Assembly (NCBI RefSeq): GCF_001049755.1
Contig: NZ_CVLB01000002.1
Span: forward strand, 357,743-421,742
Source of the DNA: Brachyspira suanatina
GTDB taxonomy: Bacteria > Spirochaetota > Brachyspiria > Brachyspirales > Brachyspiraceae
DNA length: 64,000 nucleotides
Direction of reading: 5' to 3'
The position numbers were made by a program, and so were the translations under genes. Positions within the stretch are counted from its first letter, which is position 1. Each line of letters starts with the position of its first letter. Below, piece by piece: positions 35,637-43,949 of this stretch. The notes beneath the pieces are model-generated. The model saw only the letters and a program-made list of their open reading frames with translations. It searched no databases and was not told the DNA's origin.

Positions 35637-36578
35637 TTATTTCTTTTTATTCTTTTTTGCTTCTTTTGTATTTACTTCAAGTGCAGGATTATAATCTTTT
35701 CTTGTGTAAATATAAACAAGCATAACAATACCGATTAACATCATAGGCATAGAATAAATAGCACCTGCTGTGATTGGGCCTACAGTCCATTCTGTAATGT
35801 CCCTTGCAAACTGTTCTATTAAAGTTCTGAAAAGTCCGTAAAGGAAAATCCAAACCCAAAGCCTTGTACCTGGTCTTATATTTTTATTCTTTTCGCTTAA
35901 ATAACCTATTAAAAAAGATACCAAAGCAAGAACAATACCTTCAAGAAATGCTTCATATAATTGTGAAGGGTGTCTTAATTCTGTATATGGTCTTATTGCT
36001 GGAAACATTGAAGCCCATCTATCATAACCGCCTACTGCATCATATAATGGAAATTTCATTCCTAAAAAAGAATCTGTAACTCTTCCGTAAAGTTCAGCAT
36101 TCATAAAATTTCCAATTCTCCCAAAGAATAAACATAAACTAGCAGGAAGTGTGCCGTTATCTGTGATATTATAAAAATCATATTTGTACTTTTTGCTGAA
36201 TATAAATAATGCCATAAACATTCCTATAAATCCACCATGAAATGACATTCCAGCAAAACCAGTAAAAGTAAATCCATTATCAAGATTAATACCTATTATT
36301 TCCCAAGGTGTTAAAAAACTTTTTGGCGAATAGAAAAGAAAATAACCAATTCTAGCCCCAACTATAGCCCCAACTGCGGCATAGAATACCATGTCATATA
36401 TACCGCCGTTTTTTTCATCAAGATTGAATTTTATCCAGCCTCTTTTTTTAACAAAATATAGAATTATGCATGAAGTTAGAATACCAACTATATACATAAG
36501 TCCGTACCATCTTATAGCACCTAATATTGGTATGCTAGGCGGAAATACATAAGGAGTAAAAAATTCAGGATATGTCAT
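35637..36578 (-). CDS. lgt: Prolipoprotein diacylglyceryl transferase Lgt
   Basis: The 313-aa inner-membrane enzyme transfers diacylglycerol from phosphatidylglycerol to the lipobox Cys of prolipoproteins. Family signatures: MSFHGGFIGMFMALFIF (catalytic His region), LFFGRIGNFMNAELYGR (the Lgt signature; the usual NGE is NAE here) and LRHPSQLYEAFLEG. Seven membrane helices are readable. The Lys-rich C-terminus (KEAKKNKKK) is cytoplasmic. The window encodes several lipobox proteins that would be its substrates (42.5, 45.6 and 47.4 kb). AAGGAAAATAT before the ATG is the ribosome site. It is a single gene. Confidence 0.95.
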   Translation of the reverse strand: MTYPEFFTPYVFPPSIPILGAIRWYGLMYIVGILTSCIILYFVKKRGWIKFNLDEKNGGIYDMVFYAAVGAIVGARIGYFLFYSPKSFLTPWEIIGINLDNGFTFTGFAGMSFHGGFIGMFMALFIFSKKYKYDFYNITDNGTLPASLCLFFGRIGNFMNAELYGRVTDSFLGMKFPLYDAVGGYDRWASMFPAIRPYTELRHPSQLYEAFLEGIVLALVSFLIGYLSEKNKNIRPGTRLWVWIFLYGLFRTLIEQFARDITEWTVGPITAGAIYSMPMMLIGIVMLVYIYTRKDYNPALEVNTKEAKKNKKK

Positions 36579-36705
36579 ATATTTTCCTTAAAAAATTTAT
36601 TAATTATTTTTATATACTAATTATTTTTTATAATAGCAGATTTTTAATATAAGATAATACATTGAAATTATTAATCTATCAAGTGTTTATATGTTGGATA
36701 ATTTT

Positions 36706-37434
36706 CTATTTAGTTTTTTTGTTTAGTATAGACAAAGACCTTTTAGCTTCCAATGATAAAATATTTTCCTCATTATCTATGAATATATTTAATATGTTTT
36801 TAGATTTTTCAAGATTAAATGATGATAAACAAGTGAGGCATTTCCATATAAGAAGTTTATCATCTTTATATTTATTCATTAATTTTATTATATATTCAAG
36901 ATTTTTTTCGTTTTGTAAAGTTTTATTATAAAAACATATATATCCAAAAGCATCTATAGCTTCATAAATTTTTATTAAATTATTACTTTTTAGTATTTTT
37001 ATTAAGGCAGGTATAATACTTATATCCATTTTAGATAAAGTTCTTGCTATTATATCTCTTGGCAAAGGATATGATTTTTTTGATGATATTTTTTTAGGCA
37101 ATTTTTTATATTGATTATTTCCTATTATGCCAAGATATTCAGTCATTTTTTCTGCAGTGTCAATATTTCCACATTGAAGAGTTTCACATATTGCTATTTT
37201 AGTATATAAACTTTTTTCTATAGATAATTGCATTAATAACTCATTTTGTACATTATCTTCACATATATAATACTTCAAATTGATAGAAGCCGATGTTCTT
37301 ATTACAGCATTATCATCATTCAAACAATGTATAAGATCTTCTGAAGACTTATCTTTCATTGTATTGATATCATCTTCTAATGCCATTCCCCTATTTTCCA
37401 ATTTGTCTAAATCGGATTTTAAATCATGTTTCAT
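36706..37434 (-). CDS. HEAT-repeat-like hypothetical protein
   Basis: A 242-aa cytoplasmic protein made of alpha-helical repeats resembling HEAT units: DLIHCLNDDNAVIRTSASINLKYY (about residue 33, quoted in part: DDNAVIRTSASINLKYY), KSLYTKIAICETLQCGNIDTAEKM and ISIIPALIKILKSNNLIKIYEA. No catalytic motif, no signal peptide. It is divergent from the secreted protein gene at 37565 with about 130 bp between, where a promoter for the latter is seen. Proteins of this shape act as binding scaffolds; the partner is unknown. Confidence 0.7.
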   Translation of the reverse strand: MKHDLKSDLDKLENRGMALEDDINTMKDKSSEDLIHCLNDDNAVIRTSASINLKYYICEDNVQNELLMQLSIEKSLYTKIAICETLQCGNIDTAEKMTEYLGIIGNNQYKKLPKKISSKKSYPLPRDIIARTLSKMDISIIPALIKILKSNNLIKIYEAIDAFGYICFYNKTLQNEKNLEYIIKLMNKYKDDKLLIWKCLTCLSSFNLEKSKNILNIFIDNEENILSLEAKRSLSILNKKTK

Positions 37435-37506
37435 ACATTAATAATATTATTTTTTTTATATTATGCAACAATTATATTTTATTGATAATAATAAAAAATA
37501 AATGTA

Positions 37507-37534
37507 TTGACAAATTAATTGATGACGATAATAA
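37507..37534 (+). promoter_or_regulatory. Sigma-70 promoter of the 37.6 kb secreted protein
   Basis: TTGACA 37507-37512, N16, TAATAA 37529-37534, about 30 bp before the ATG. Confidence 0.6.
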
Positions 37535-37564
37535 ATAAAACGAAATTATACTGGAATATATTTT

Positions 37565-38140
37565 ATGAAGAAAATTTATTTGTTATTAGTTTTATTTAGT
37601 GTTATATCCATTAATGCCTATAGTCAGGATAATGCAGCATCTATGATAAAGTCTATGCAAATAGAAGATGTAGCAGATATATCCATTTCAGATGAAAATT
37701 CCACTATGACATTTCAGCAATTAGCAGAAAATTATGCCGCTATCATTATGAATAAAAATGCTACCCCAGAACAATTGGAAGCTTTAGGGAGTATAATAAA
37801 ATTATGGATGGATACTTTAGCAGCTAATTATACAAAAGATGAGATGTTCAATGAATACAGCAGAGTAACATCTACTTTATCATGTATGTCTATACATCTA
37901 ATATTAAGAATAGCAATAAAAGATAATAATATTCCTACAAAATCAGCACAAGATAATATATACAATTCTATTAATAATAAATTTATACCATCATTTGCCG
38001 AATTTAAAAATGACGGTTGGAAGACAGAATTTAATTTTTATGTTATTAATATGTCAGCAGCTGTATGCAAATGGTATGAAGATAAATCCAAGAAATTGGA
38101 CTATCCAGACTTTAAAGTTTGGAGAGACGGCAGCTTCTAA
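37565..38140 (+). CDS. Secreted hypothetical protein
   Basis: A 191-aa protein with a Sec signal peptide (MKKIYLLLVLFSVISINAYS, cleavage likely before QDNAAS). The mature part is helical, with no lipobox and no recognised domain; TFQQLAENYAAIIMNKNATP and KNDGWKTEFNFYVINMSAAV are its most distinctive stretches. It has its own promoter 30 bp upstream and no visible strong ribosome site. It is followed after 29 bp by a 33-residue ORF with a strong ribosome site, then a terminator, so the two form a transcription unit. Function unknown; location periplasm. Confidence 0.75.
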   Translation: MKKIYLLLVLFSVISINAYSQDNAASMIKSMQIEDVADISISDENSTMTFQQLAENYAAIIMNKNATPEQLEALGSIIKLWMDTLAANYTKDEMFNEYSRVTSTLSCMSIHLILRIAIKDNNIPTKSAQDNIYNSINNKFIPSFAEFKNDGWKTEFNFYVINMSAAVCKWYEDKSKKLDYPDFKVWRDGSF

Positions 38141-38169
38141 AAAATCATTATTCAAGGAGGAATTAAATA

Positions 38170-38271
38170 ATGACACAAACAGAAGATAAGGTAAAAAAAG
38201 ACCTTAAAAGCCTAATATCTAAATATAAGGAGCAGGCTACTGTAGTAATAAGAAAAAGCAAGGCTGTTTGA
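38170..38271 (+). CDS. 33-residue small protein with a strong ribosome site
   Basis: ATG at 38170 preceded by a perfect AAGGAGG at 38154-38160 (9 bp spacing); stop TGA at 38269-38271. The peptide begins MTQTEDKVKKDLKSLISKYK, is rich in Lys and Glu, and ends EQATVVIRKSKAV. The pattern predicts one amphipathic helix and a short basic tail. No membrane segment. The strongest ribosome site in this part of the window sits in front of it and a strong terminator follows at 38336, which argues for real translation. I do not recognise the peptide; it could be a small regulatory or membrane-associated protein. Confidence 0.6.
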   Translation: MTQTEDKVKKDLKSLISKYKEQATVVIRKSKAV

Positions 38272-38335
38272 TTTTATTATTTTAGTATTATATTTAGAAA
38301 ATTATTTTATTTATTTTTAATAAATAAAATTTGAG

Positions 38336-38370
38336 AATCCCTCCTAAAAGTTTTAGGGGGGATTTTTTAT
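38336..38370 (+). terminator. Terminator after the small protein gene
   Basis: AATCCCTCCTAAAA/TTTTAGGGGGGATT gives a stem of about 12 bp with one G-U pair, followed by TTTTTTAT. It lies upstream of the cysS promoter, so it ends the preceding unit. Confidence 0.9.
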
Positions 38371-38421
38371 ATTATTAATACTGTATAAAAAATCATTTTG
38401 TAAAAAATGAATAATAGCACC

Positions 38422-38449
38422 TTGACAAATAAAGTCTTTTAAGTAAAAT
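38422..38449 (+). promoter_or_regulatory. Sigma-70 promoter of cysS
   Basis: TTGACA 38422-38427, N16, TAAAAT 38444-38449, about 30 bp before the cysS ATG. The short leader leaves no room for a T-box. Confidence 0.7.
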
Positions 38450-38480
38450 GTTAATTATATTTTAAGGAATAAAATTTAAT

Positions 38481-39899
38481 ATGAAAGATATAGTATTTTA
38501 TAATTCACTAACCAGAGAAAAAGAAGTATTCAAACCTATTAATGCAAATGAAGTTGGTATGTATTCATGCGGACCTACAGTATATAATTATGCCCATATA
38601 GGTAATTTTAGAGCATATATATTCAGCGACTTACTTAGAAGAGTATTAGAAGATTACGGATACAATGTTAAGCTTGTAATGAATTTGACAGATGTTGATG
38701 ATAAGACTATAAAAAATTCTAAAGAAAATCATATATCTTTGAATGATTATACAAAGAAATATAAAGAAGCATTTTTTGAAGATATAAAAACATTAGGAAT
38801 AAAAAAAGCTACAGTAAATCCTGCAGCAACAGACCATATAAAAGAGATGATAGAGATTATAGAGCTTCTTAAAAAAAATGGACATACTTATGAGTCAGAC
38901 GGTTCTGTTTATTTTAAAATAAGCACATTCCCGCAATATGGCGAATTAGCTAATTTGGATAAACAGGAATTATTAGACGGGGCTTCCGGACGAGTTCTTA
39001 ATGATGAATATGATAAAGAAAATGCAAGCGACTTTGTACTTTGGAAGGCATACACAGAAGATGATGGTGAAGTTTATTGGGATTCTCCTTTCGGAAAGGG
39101 AAGACCTGGATGGCATATAGAATGTTCTGCTATGAGCTGCAAATATTTAGGAAAGCATTTCGATATACATACTGGAGGAGTTGATAACAAATTCCCTCAT
39201 CATGAAAATGAAATAGCACAGAATGAAGCTGCTTTTGATGAGAAATTCGTTAATTATTGGCTTCACTGCGAGCATTTGATAGTTGATGGCGAGAAAATGT
39301 CTAAATCTAAAGGTAATTTCTACACTTTAAGAGATTTGCTTAATAAAGGACTTTCTCCTGAGGCTATAAGATACTCGCTTATTAATTCTCATTATAGAAA
39401 ACAGCTGAACTTTACTATTGAAGGTATTAAACAGTCTCAAAGTGCTATTGATAGGGTTAATGATTTGATATTCAGACTCAAAGATATAAATAATACCGAA
39501 TCTAATGAAGTTAATCAAAATTTATTAAAAGAGTTAGAAGTTTCTAATGAAAAGTTTTCAGACTCTATTTATAATGATTTAAATATATCAGAGGCACTTG
39601 GTATATTATTTACTTTGGTGAAAACTGTAAATACATCTTTTGATTCTATTAATGTGAGTACAAGAGATGCTATATTAAAATTTATAGAGAGAGTAAATAA
39701 TATTATAAATTGTTTTAATATAGGCGATACTGATAAAAAAGCAGATAATGAAGATGAGATAAATAAATTAATAGAAGAAAGAACTCTTGCTAAGAAAGAA
39801 AAAAATTATCAAAAAGCAGATGAGATAAGAAATCAGTTATTATCTATGGGAATAGAGATAATGGATACGCCTCAAGGTGTTAAGTGGAAAAGAAAATAA
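38481..39899 (+). CDS. cysS: Cysteinyl-tRNA synthetase
   Basis: The 472-aa class-I aminoacyl-tRNA synthetase charges tRNA-Cys. The HIGH-type motif is AHIGNFRAYIF (about residue 36) and the KMSKS motif is EKMSKSKGNF (about residue 274). The zinc-binding set is present: Cys in MYSCGPTVY, Cys in HIECSAMS, and the His/Glu in PHHENEIAQ. The C-terminal anticodon-binding part ends in KNYQKADEIRNQLLSMGIEIMDTPQGVKWK, quoted in part (QLLSMGIEIMDTPQGVKWK), which is typical. It is followed after 15 bp by the YprB-like gene, so the two are probably cotranscribed. It is the enzyme that would make one of the charged tRNAs sensed by the proposed metY attenuator. Confidence 0.96.
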   Translation: MKDIVFYNSLTREKEVFKPINANEVGMYSCGPTVYNYAHIGNFRAYIFSDLLRRVLEDYGYNVKLVMNLTDVDDKTIKNSKENHISLNDYTKKYKEAFFEDIKTLGIKKATVNPAATDHIKEMIEIIELLKKNGHTYESDGSVYFKISTFPQYGELANLDKQELLDGASGRVLNDEYDKENASDFVLWKAYTEDDGEVYWDSPFGKGRPGWHIECSAMSCKYLGKHFDIHTGGVDNKFPHHENEIAQNEAAFDEKFVNYWLHCEHLIVDGEKMSKSKGNFYTLRDLLNKGLSPEAIRYSLINSHYRKQLNFTIEGIKQSQSAIDRVNDLIFRLKDINNTESNEVNQNLLKELEVSNEKFSDSIYNDLNISEALGILFTLVKTVNTSFDSINVSTRDAILKFIERVNNIINCFNIGDTDKKADNEDEINKLIEERTLAKKEKNYQKADEIRNQLLSMGIEIMDTPQGVKWKRK

Positions 39900-39914
39900 A
39901 TATAAAGGAATTGT

Positions 39915-40778
39915 GTGGATTTAATAAAAAAAACATTTCAGCATATAGAAGGTATAGGACCTAAAAAGGAAACTCTTTTATGGGAAGAAGGTGCTGTTGA
40001 TTGGGAAGATACTTTAAAGAATATAAATTATTATGCTATGCCAAGTAGCATGAGAGAGGCTTTAAAAAATGAGCTTCCTAAATCTATTTATAATTATAAT
40101 TCAAAAAATTATGGTTATTTTTTAAAAAGGTTTCCTGATTCTATAATATACAGACTTTATCCTATTTTTATGGATAAGACTGTATTTTTGGATATAGAAA
40201 CTACAGGTATAAAACCGTCCAAAGCACATGTTACAGTTATAGGATGTTATGACGGAAAAGAGATGAAAGTTTTTGTGCATGGCAGAAATGAGCATGAATT
40301 TTTAGATTATATAAAGAATTATTCTATCATTGTAACTTTTAATGGTTCTTGTTTTGATATACCATTTTTAGAGAGATATTTTGCTACAACTATAAAATCT
40401 GCTCAAATAGATTTGCGTTTTGTACTTAAAGATTTAGGATATACAGGCGGATTAAAAAAGATAGAACAAGATGTAGGTATTTCCAGAGGAGATGATATGG
40501 AAGGTGTTAATGGATATACTGCTGTTTTACTATGGAATTATTATCAAGATACGAAAGATGAAACAGCTATAGATTCATTGATACATTATAATCTATTGGA
40601 TACTATTAATTTAGAGCATTTGCTTCGTTTAGCATATAATAAATATGCAGAAAGTTATAATTGCCAGCTTTTAGAATATAAAACTTTACCTTCTGTAAAT
40701 CATTATAAACCTAATAAAAAATTAATAGATGCTTTACACAAAAAGCCTTATAAATATGCTCCTAAAAGTGAAGATTAA
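39915..40778 (+). CDS. YprB-like ribonuclease-H-fold exonuclease
   Basis: A 287-aa protein with an RNase H-like (RNase_H_2, YprB) 3'-5' exonuclease domain at about residues 90-250. Acidic motifs: VFLDIETTG (DxE), TFNGSCFDIPFLERYF (the second Asp), and the later HYNLLDTINLEHLLRLAY with the final Asp. The N-terminal 90 residues begin with a KKTFQHIEGIGPKKETLLWE segment that looks like a helix-hairpin-helix. The start is GTG at 39915 with AAAGGA 5 bp upstream; no ATG lies near. Such proteins are predicted to trim DNA or RNA; the substrate is not known. It is downstream of cysS by 15 bp and its stop overlaps the convergent ADH-like gene. Confidence 0.85.
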   Translation: MDLIKKTFQHIEGIGPKKETLLWEEGAVDWEDTLKNINYYAMPSSMREALKNELPKSIYNYNSKNYGYFLKRFPDSIIYRLYPIFMDKTVFLDIETTGIKPSKAHVTVIGCYDGKEMKVFVHGRNEHEFLDYIKNYSIIVTFNGSCFDIPFLERYFATTIKSAQIDLRFVLKDLGYTGGLKKIEQDVGISRGDDMEGVNGYTAVLLWNYYQDTKDETAIDSLIHYNLLDTINLEHLLRLAYNKYAESYNCQLLEYKTLPSVNHYKPNKKLIDALHKKPYKYAPKSED

Positions 40779-41926
40779 TAAGCCTGATCCAATATTGTCA
40801 TTATTGAATCAAAATTCATAGTTCTAGGAAGCTGATCCATTCCAGGATATTTTAATGCCAATTCGGCAACTTTATCGAATTTACTTCTGTCTATATTTAT
40901 TTCATTAAGTCTTGTAGGCAAATTTATATTATGAAGAAACTGCTTTATATGCTGTGCAGATTGGTTAGCAATTTCAAAAGGTGTCATTTCAGGATCTATT
41001 CCATCTATAACATTTGAAAGTACAACATATTTATTAGGAGCAACAGTAATATAATATTCCATAATATGAGGAAGTAATATAGAACATACCATAGATTTGT
41101 TAACGGCATATACACTGTTTATAGCTATAGATAAAGCTCTTATAGCTCCTAAAGAGCTATGACATGCTGAAGTAGCACATAACATATTGGCAGTTGCCAA
41201 AGTTGTTATATTATCTATATTATTACTGTCAGCTATAAGCTTTTTTAAGCCCTGCATACTTATCTTCATAGCATGCACTATTAAAGGCTCTGTTATGCTT
41301 GTAAGAGTATTACTCATATATATATCGAATGATAATGCAAATACAGATAAAGCACTGCTTATAGTATATTTAACAGGTACTGTTGCATATAAAGTTGGGT
41401 CTATAATACAATTAGATGAATAAACATTAGATTCATTATTTTGCTTATTCACTTCTTCATATTTATCATATAAGCACATTCCTGTAGATATTTCAGATAA
41501 AGAACCCAATATTGTAGGCACAGCTATAATAGGCAAAGGTTTATGGTATACAGGCTGACCATTGATATAGTCTGAAGCTTCTCCGCTGTTTGTTACTACA
41601 ATTGCAGCACCTTTAGCAGTATTTTGTATTTTAAAGCCTCCTACTGCAACTATAGATTCTGCTCTACTATATCTTACTAAATTGGCAATGATATCTGCAG
41701 CATCGCTTGTGCTTGTAGAATTTATATCAGAATAAACCATTACATTGATAAAATTATCATTAAGTTTACTCACTATTTGATCTATTAATCCGGTTTGATT
41801 AAATGATGCTCCGTCTGTAACTAATACAGTTCTTCCGCCGTATTTCTTTATTGCATCTGGTAAGCAGTCAAGAGAATCAACTCCGAATGTTATTTTTGTT
41901 GGTATATTAAATTCTATTATAGCCAT
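40775..41926 (-). CDS. Iron-ADH-fold protein lacking the metal ligands (probable pseudoenzyme)
   Basis: The 383-aa protein has the fold and length of group-III (iron-containing) alcohol dehydrogenases: IEFNIPTKITFGVDSLDCLP at the start, PIIAVPTILGSLSEISTGMC in the nucleotide-binding half and SILLPHIMEYYITVAPNKY. The residues that bind the metal are all changed. The usual DALTHAIE helix reads FALSFDIY (Asp and first His lost), LVHAxAHxLG reads AIRALSIAIN (His lost) and the PHG motif reads NKS (last His lost). The GGGSxxDxAK loop reads GGFKIQNTAK. So no metal-dependent dehydrogenation is expected. Yet the frame is intact and well conserved elsewhere, so a structural or regulatory role is likely. 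It overlaps the YprB-like gene by 4 bp, tail to tail. Confidence 0.85.
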   Translation of the reverse strand: MAIIEFNIPTKITFGVDSLDCLPDAIKKYGGRTVLVTDGASFNQTGLIDQIVSKLNDNFINVMVYSDINSTSTSDAADIIANLVRYSRAESIVAVGGFKIQNTAKGAAIVVTNSGEASDYINGQPVYHKPLPIIAVPTILGSLSEISTGMCLYDKYEEVNKQNNESNVYSSNCIIDPTLYATVPVKYTISSALSVFALSFDIYMSNTLTSITEPLIVHAMKISMQGLKKLIADSNNIDNITTLATANMLCATSACHSSLGAIRALSIAINSVYAVNKSMVCSILLPHIMEYYITVAPNKYVVLSNVIDGIDPEMTPFEIANQSAQHIKQFLHNINLPTRLNEINIDRSKFDKVAELALKYPGMDQLPRTMNFDSIMTILDQAY

Positions 41927-41959
41927 AGTCTTCTTCTATTATATATATTTTTATATTTC

Positions 41960-42540
41960 TTATTATATATTTTCGGAAATATTAACCTTAATTTTTAATG
42001 TTAACCGTCAATTAATTTTATACATTTTACAATATTTACATATGCCAGCCAATTTTCTTTACTGTTTTTTTATACAAATTTATTGCTATGCTCGTCGACG
42101 AAGTCCACCTAGGCAGGTGTCGCCTACAATAAGCTAGTGAATAAACTCACTAGCTGCTACGACTCGCTTTTATATTTTTATTCTGATATTTCAAAATTAT
42201 TATTTATTATTATTGTTATGCCCGTATACGCCTAAAGTCTTAACCTAATAAATTAAGTTACACGCCTGTATCCCTGATGGAATGGCTTCAGTTCGCTTTT
42301 TGTATTTTATATACTATAATACTATAATATTTTTATTATCAATAATAAAAAATTAAATATTAGTGATGTTATAAGTTTTAGAGTGATAAAGAAGCAGCTG
42401 ATAACTGACGAATGAAGTTGTTCTCTAACAATATTTAAAATAAAAATTGTGAGCCTCTGGCAAGTTTATTTTACAGAGCCTTTGCATATCGAGCGAACAA
42501 TTTTTATTATTAATAATAAGTTTATCGCTAGCAATAATAA
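41960..42540. other. Non-coding interval with GC-rich hairpin islands
   Basis: The interval holds no gene. It has a 9-bp perfect hairpin AGCTAGTGA/TCACTAGCT (42132-42155), two related GC-rich blocks beginning GCTATGCTCGTCGACG (about 42087) and GTTATGCCCGTATACG (about 42216) and both ending TTCGCTTTT or CTCGCTTTT, and a 12-bp inverted repeat AATAAAAATTGT/ACAATTTTTATT (42439-42450 and 42497-42508) framing a GC-richer 46-bp loop. The blocks look like old copies of a dispersed element related to repeat C. Confidence 0.5.
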
Positions 42541-42544
42541 AAAA

Positions 42545-43786
42545 TTATTCTATTATGTATAGATATTCATCTTTTATGAACGGTCTAATTTCATCAAAGT
42601 CAAAAACTATTTCTGTTTCACCATAAACATAAGCTGTTATAGTATATATAGGCCATACGAAATGTATTCCGTCAGCATAAATGTAAAAAGATGTATCAGC
42701 TAAAGTTATTTCATCTAAAGGGACTAAGTAACTTTCTTCATCTCTATCTTCTATCGATAAAAGTTTATCTCTCATAATGCTTCTTAATTCACTATCATCA
42801 AAATCTTTTATCAGATCAGTAACTTCTATTTTTTCACCTGTTTCTAATGAATATACTAAATTGTAATTATTGTACACCCCATGTGCTCCGCCTAAATATA
42901 ATGTTGAAGTTCTTCTTATTGATATACTTTTATCATTAAAATAAGTTATACTAATAGATTTACTTGATTCATAACTGTCAGCTGAATTGGTTAACCATTC
43001 ATCATAAGGATCACTCATATCATTTTCAAATAATTTTGATATGCTTCCCTTTTTATCCTCAAATTCTAAATTTTCATTTCTTTTTAGATTATTTAGATTG
43101 AAACCTTCATTTATATCAAAAGAAATTTTATCATATATTTCTAATTTGTTAGTGTCATCAGGTATAAGCAAAAATATAGAATCTTTATATGAGAATGTTG
43201 ATGCACTTCCATATTCATTAGTTTCAGAAACATCTGAATATGCATAGTTATATACTGCTGCTTTTAATGATGAAGTTGTATTTATTTCTTTTGATGAACT
43301 ATTTAATGATTTGGAAGTCATTTTAAATGATGTAATATTTGAATATGTACTTTCTATACTGTCGCCGTTTTCAGCTTCTGCATATATTCTATTATTTGTT
43401 ATATCAAGAATGCTGTTTTTATCATAGAATTGGTATATATCATTTAAATTTTTATAATTAAAAGCTGCCTTTATTTTTTCATAATTTGGCATTAATTCAG
43501 AGTTATTTTCAGGCCATCTGTCATTTAAATAAACTGAAAAGAAATCTCCTTCATCATTTTTCATATAATAGTGATGAGATATCCATTCTATATTTTTTGG
43601 TGTATTAGAACTATCATTTTTTGTATTATTATTGTTTGATTCTTCGGCTTGTTTTAATTCATTTGTTTTTGTTTCATTGGTTTGAGTTTCTATTGCATTA
43701 GTATTGGTTTGATTATTATTAATGTTATTATTTGAACATGATATTATTAAAAGTATAAAAGATAATGCAAGAATATTTCTAATCAT
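42545..43786 (-). CDS. DUF3298 (RsiV-like) lipoprotein
   Basis: The 413-aa lipoprotein has signal peptide MIRNILALSFILLIISC, lipobox IISC (Cys 17), then an Asn/Thr/Glu-rich linker of about 45 residues. The C-terminal 130 residues carry the DUF3298 signature: STLYLGGAHGVYNNYNLVYS (GGAHG motif), TGEKIEVTDLI and FYIYADGIHFVWPIYTITAY. DUF3298 occurs in RsiV, which binds lysozyme, and in polysaccharide deacetylase-linked PdaC, so a cell-envelope binding role is possible. No sigma factor gene lies beside it. Likely attached to the outer or inner membrane through the lipid. Confidence 0.8.
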   Translation of the reverse strand: MIRNILALSFILLIISCSNNNINNNQTNTNAIETQTNETKTNELKQAEESNNNNTKNDSSNTPKNIEWISHHYYMKNDEGDFFSVYLNDRWPENNSELMPNYEKIKAAFNYKNLNDIYQFYDKNSILDITNNRIYAEAENGDSIESTYSNITSFKMTSKSLNSSSKEINTTSSLKAAVYNYAYSDVSETNEYGSASTFSYKDSIFLLIPDDTNKLEIYDKISFDINEGFNLNNLKRNENLEFEDKKGSISKLFENDMSDPYDEWLTNSADSYESSKSISITYFNDKSISIRRTSTLYLGGAHGVYNNYNLVYSLETGEKIEVTDLIKDFDDSELRSIMRDKLLSIEDRDEESYLVPLDEITLADTSFYIYADGIHFVWPIYTITAYVYGETEIVFDFDEIRPFIKDEYLYIIE

Positions 43787-43949
43787 AATTGTTTTTCCTA
43801 AATTTTAAAAATCTAGTAAACATAATATTTTATATTATTTATTTTGTCAATATAGAAAAATATTACTATATAAAGAAGTTTTTTATTGACATTATGAAGT
43901 TTATGATATAACATAAATAAAATTTATATAATATATTTAAGGGCTTATT

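Noticed and set aside
38300-38480. T-box riboswitch upstream of cysS
   Set aside because: The terminator at 38336-38370 lies before the cysS promoter (38422-38449), so it ends the previous unit; the true cysS leader is only about 25-30 nt and has no T-box sequence.
42545-43786. Anti-sigma factor RsiV
   Set aside because: The DUF3298 domain matches, but the protein is a lipoprotein without the cytoplasmic anti-sigma domain and membrane helix, and no sigma factor gene is adjacent.
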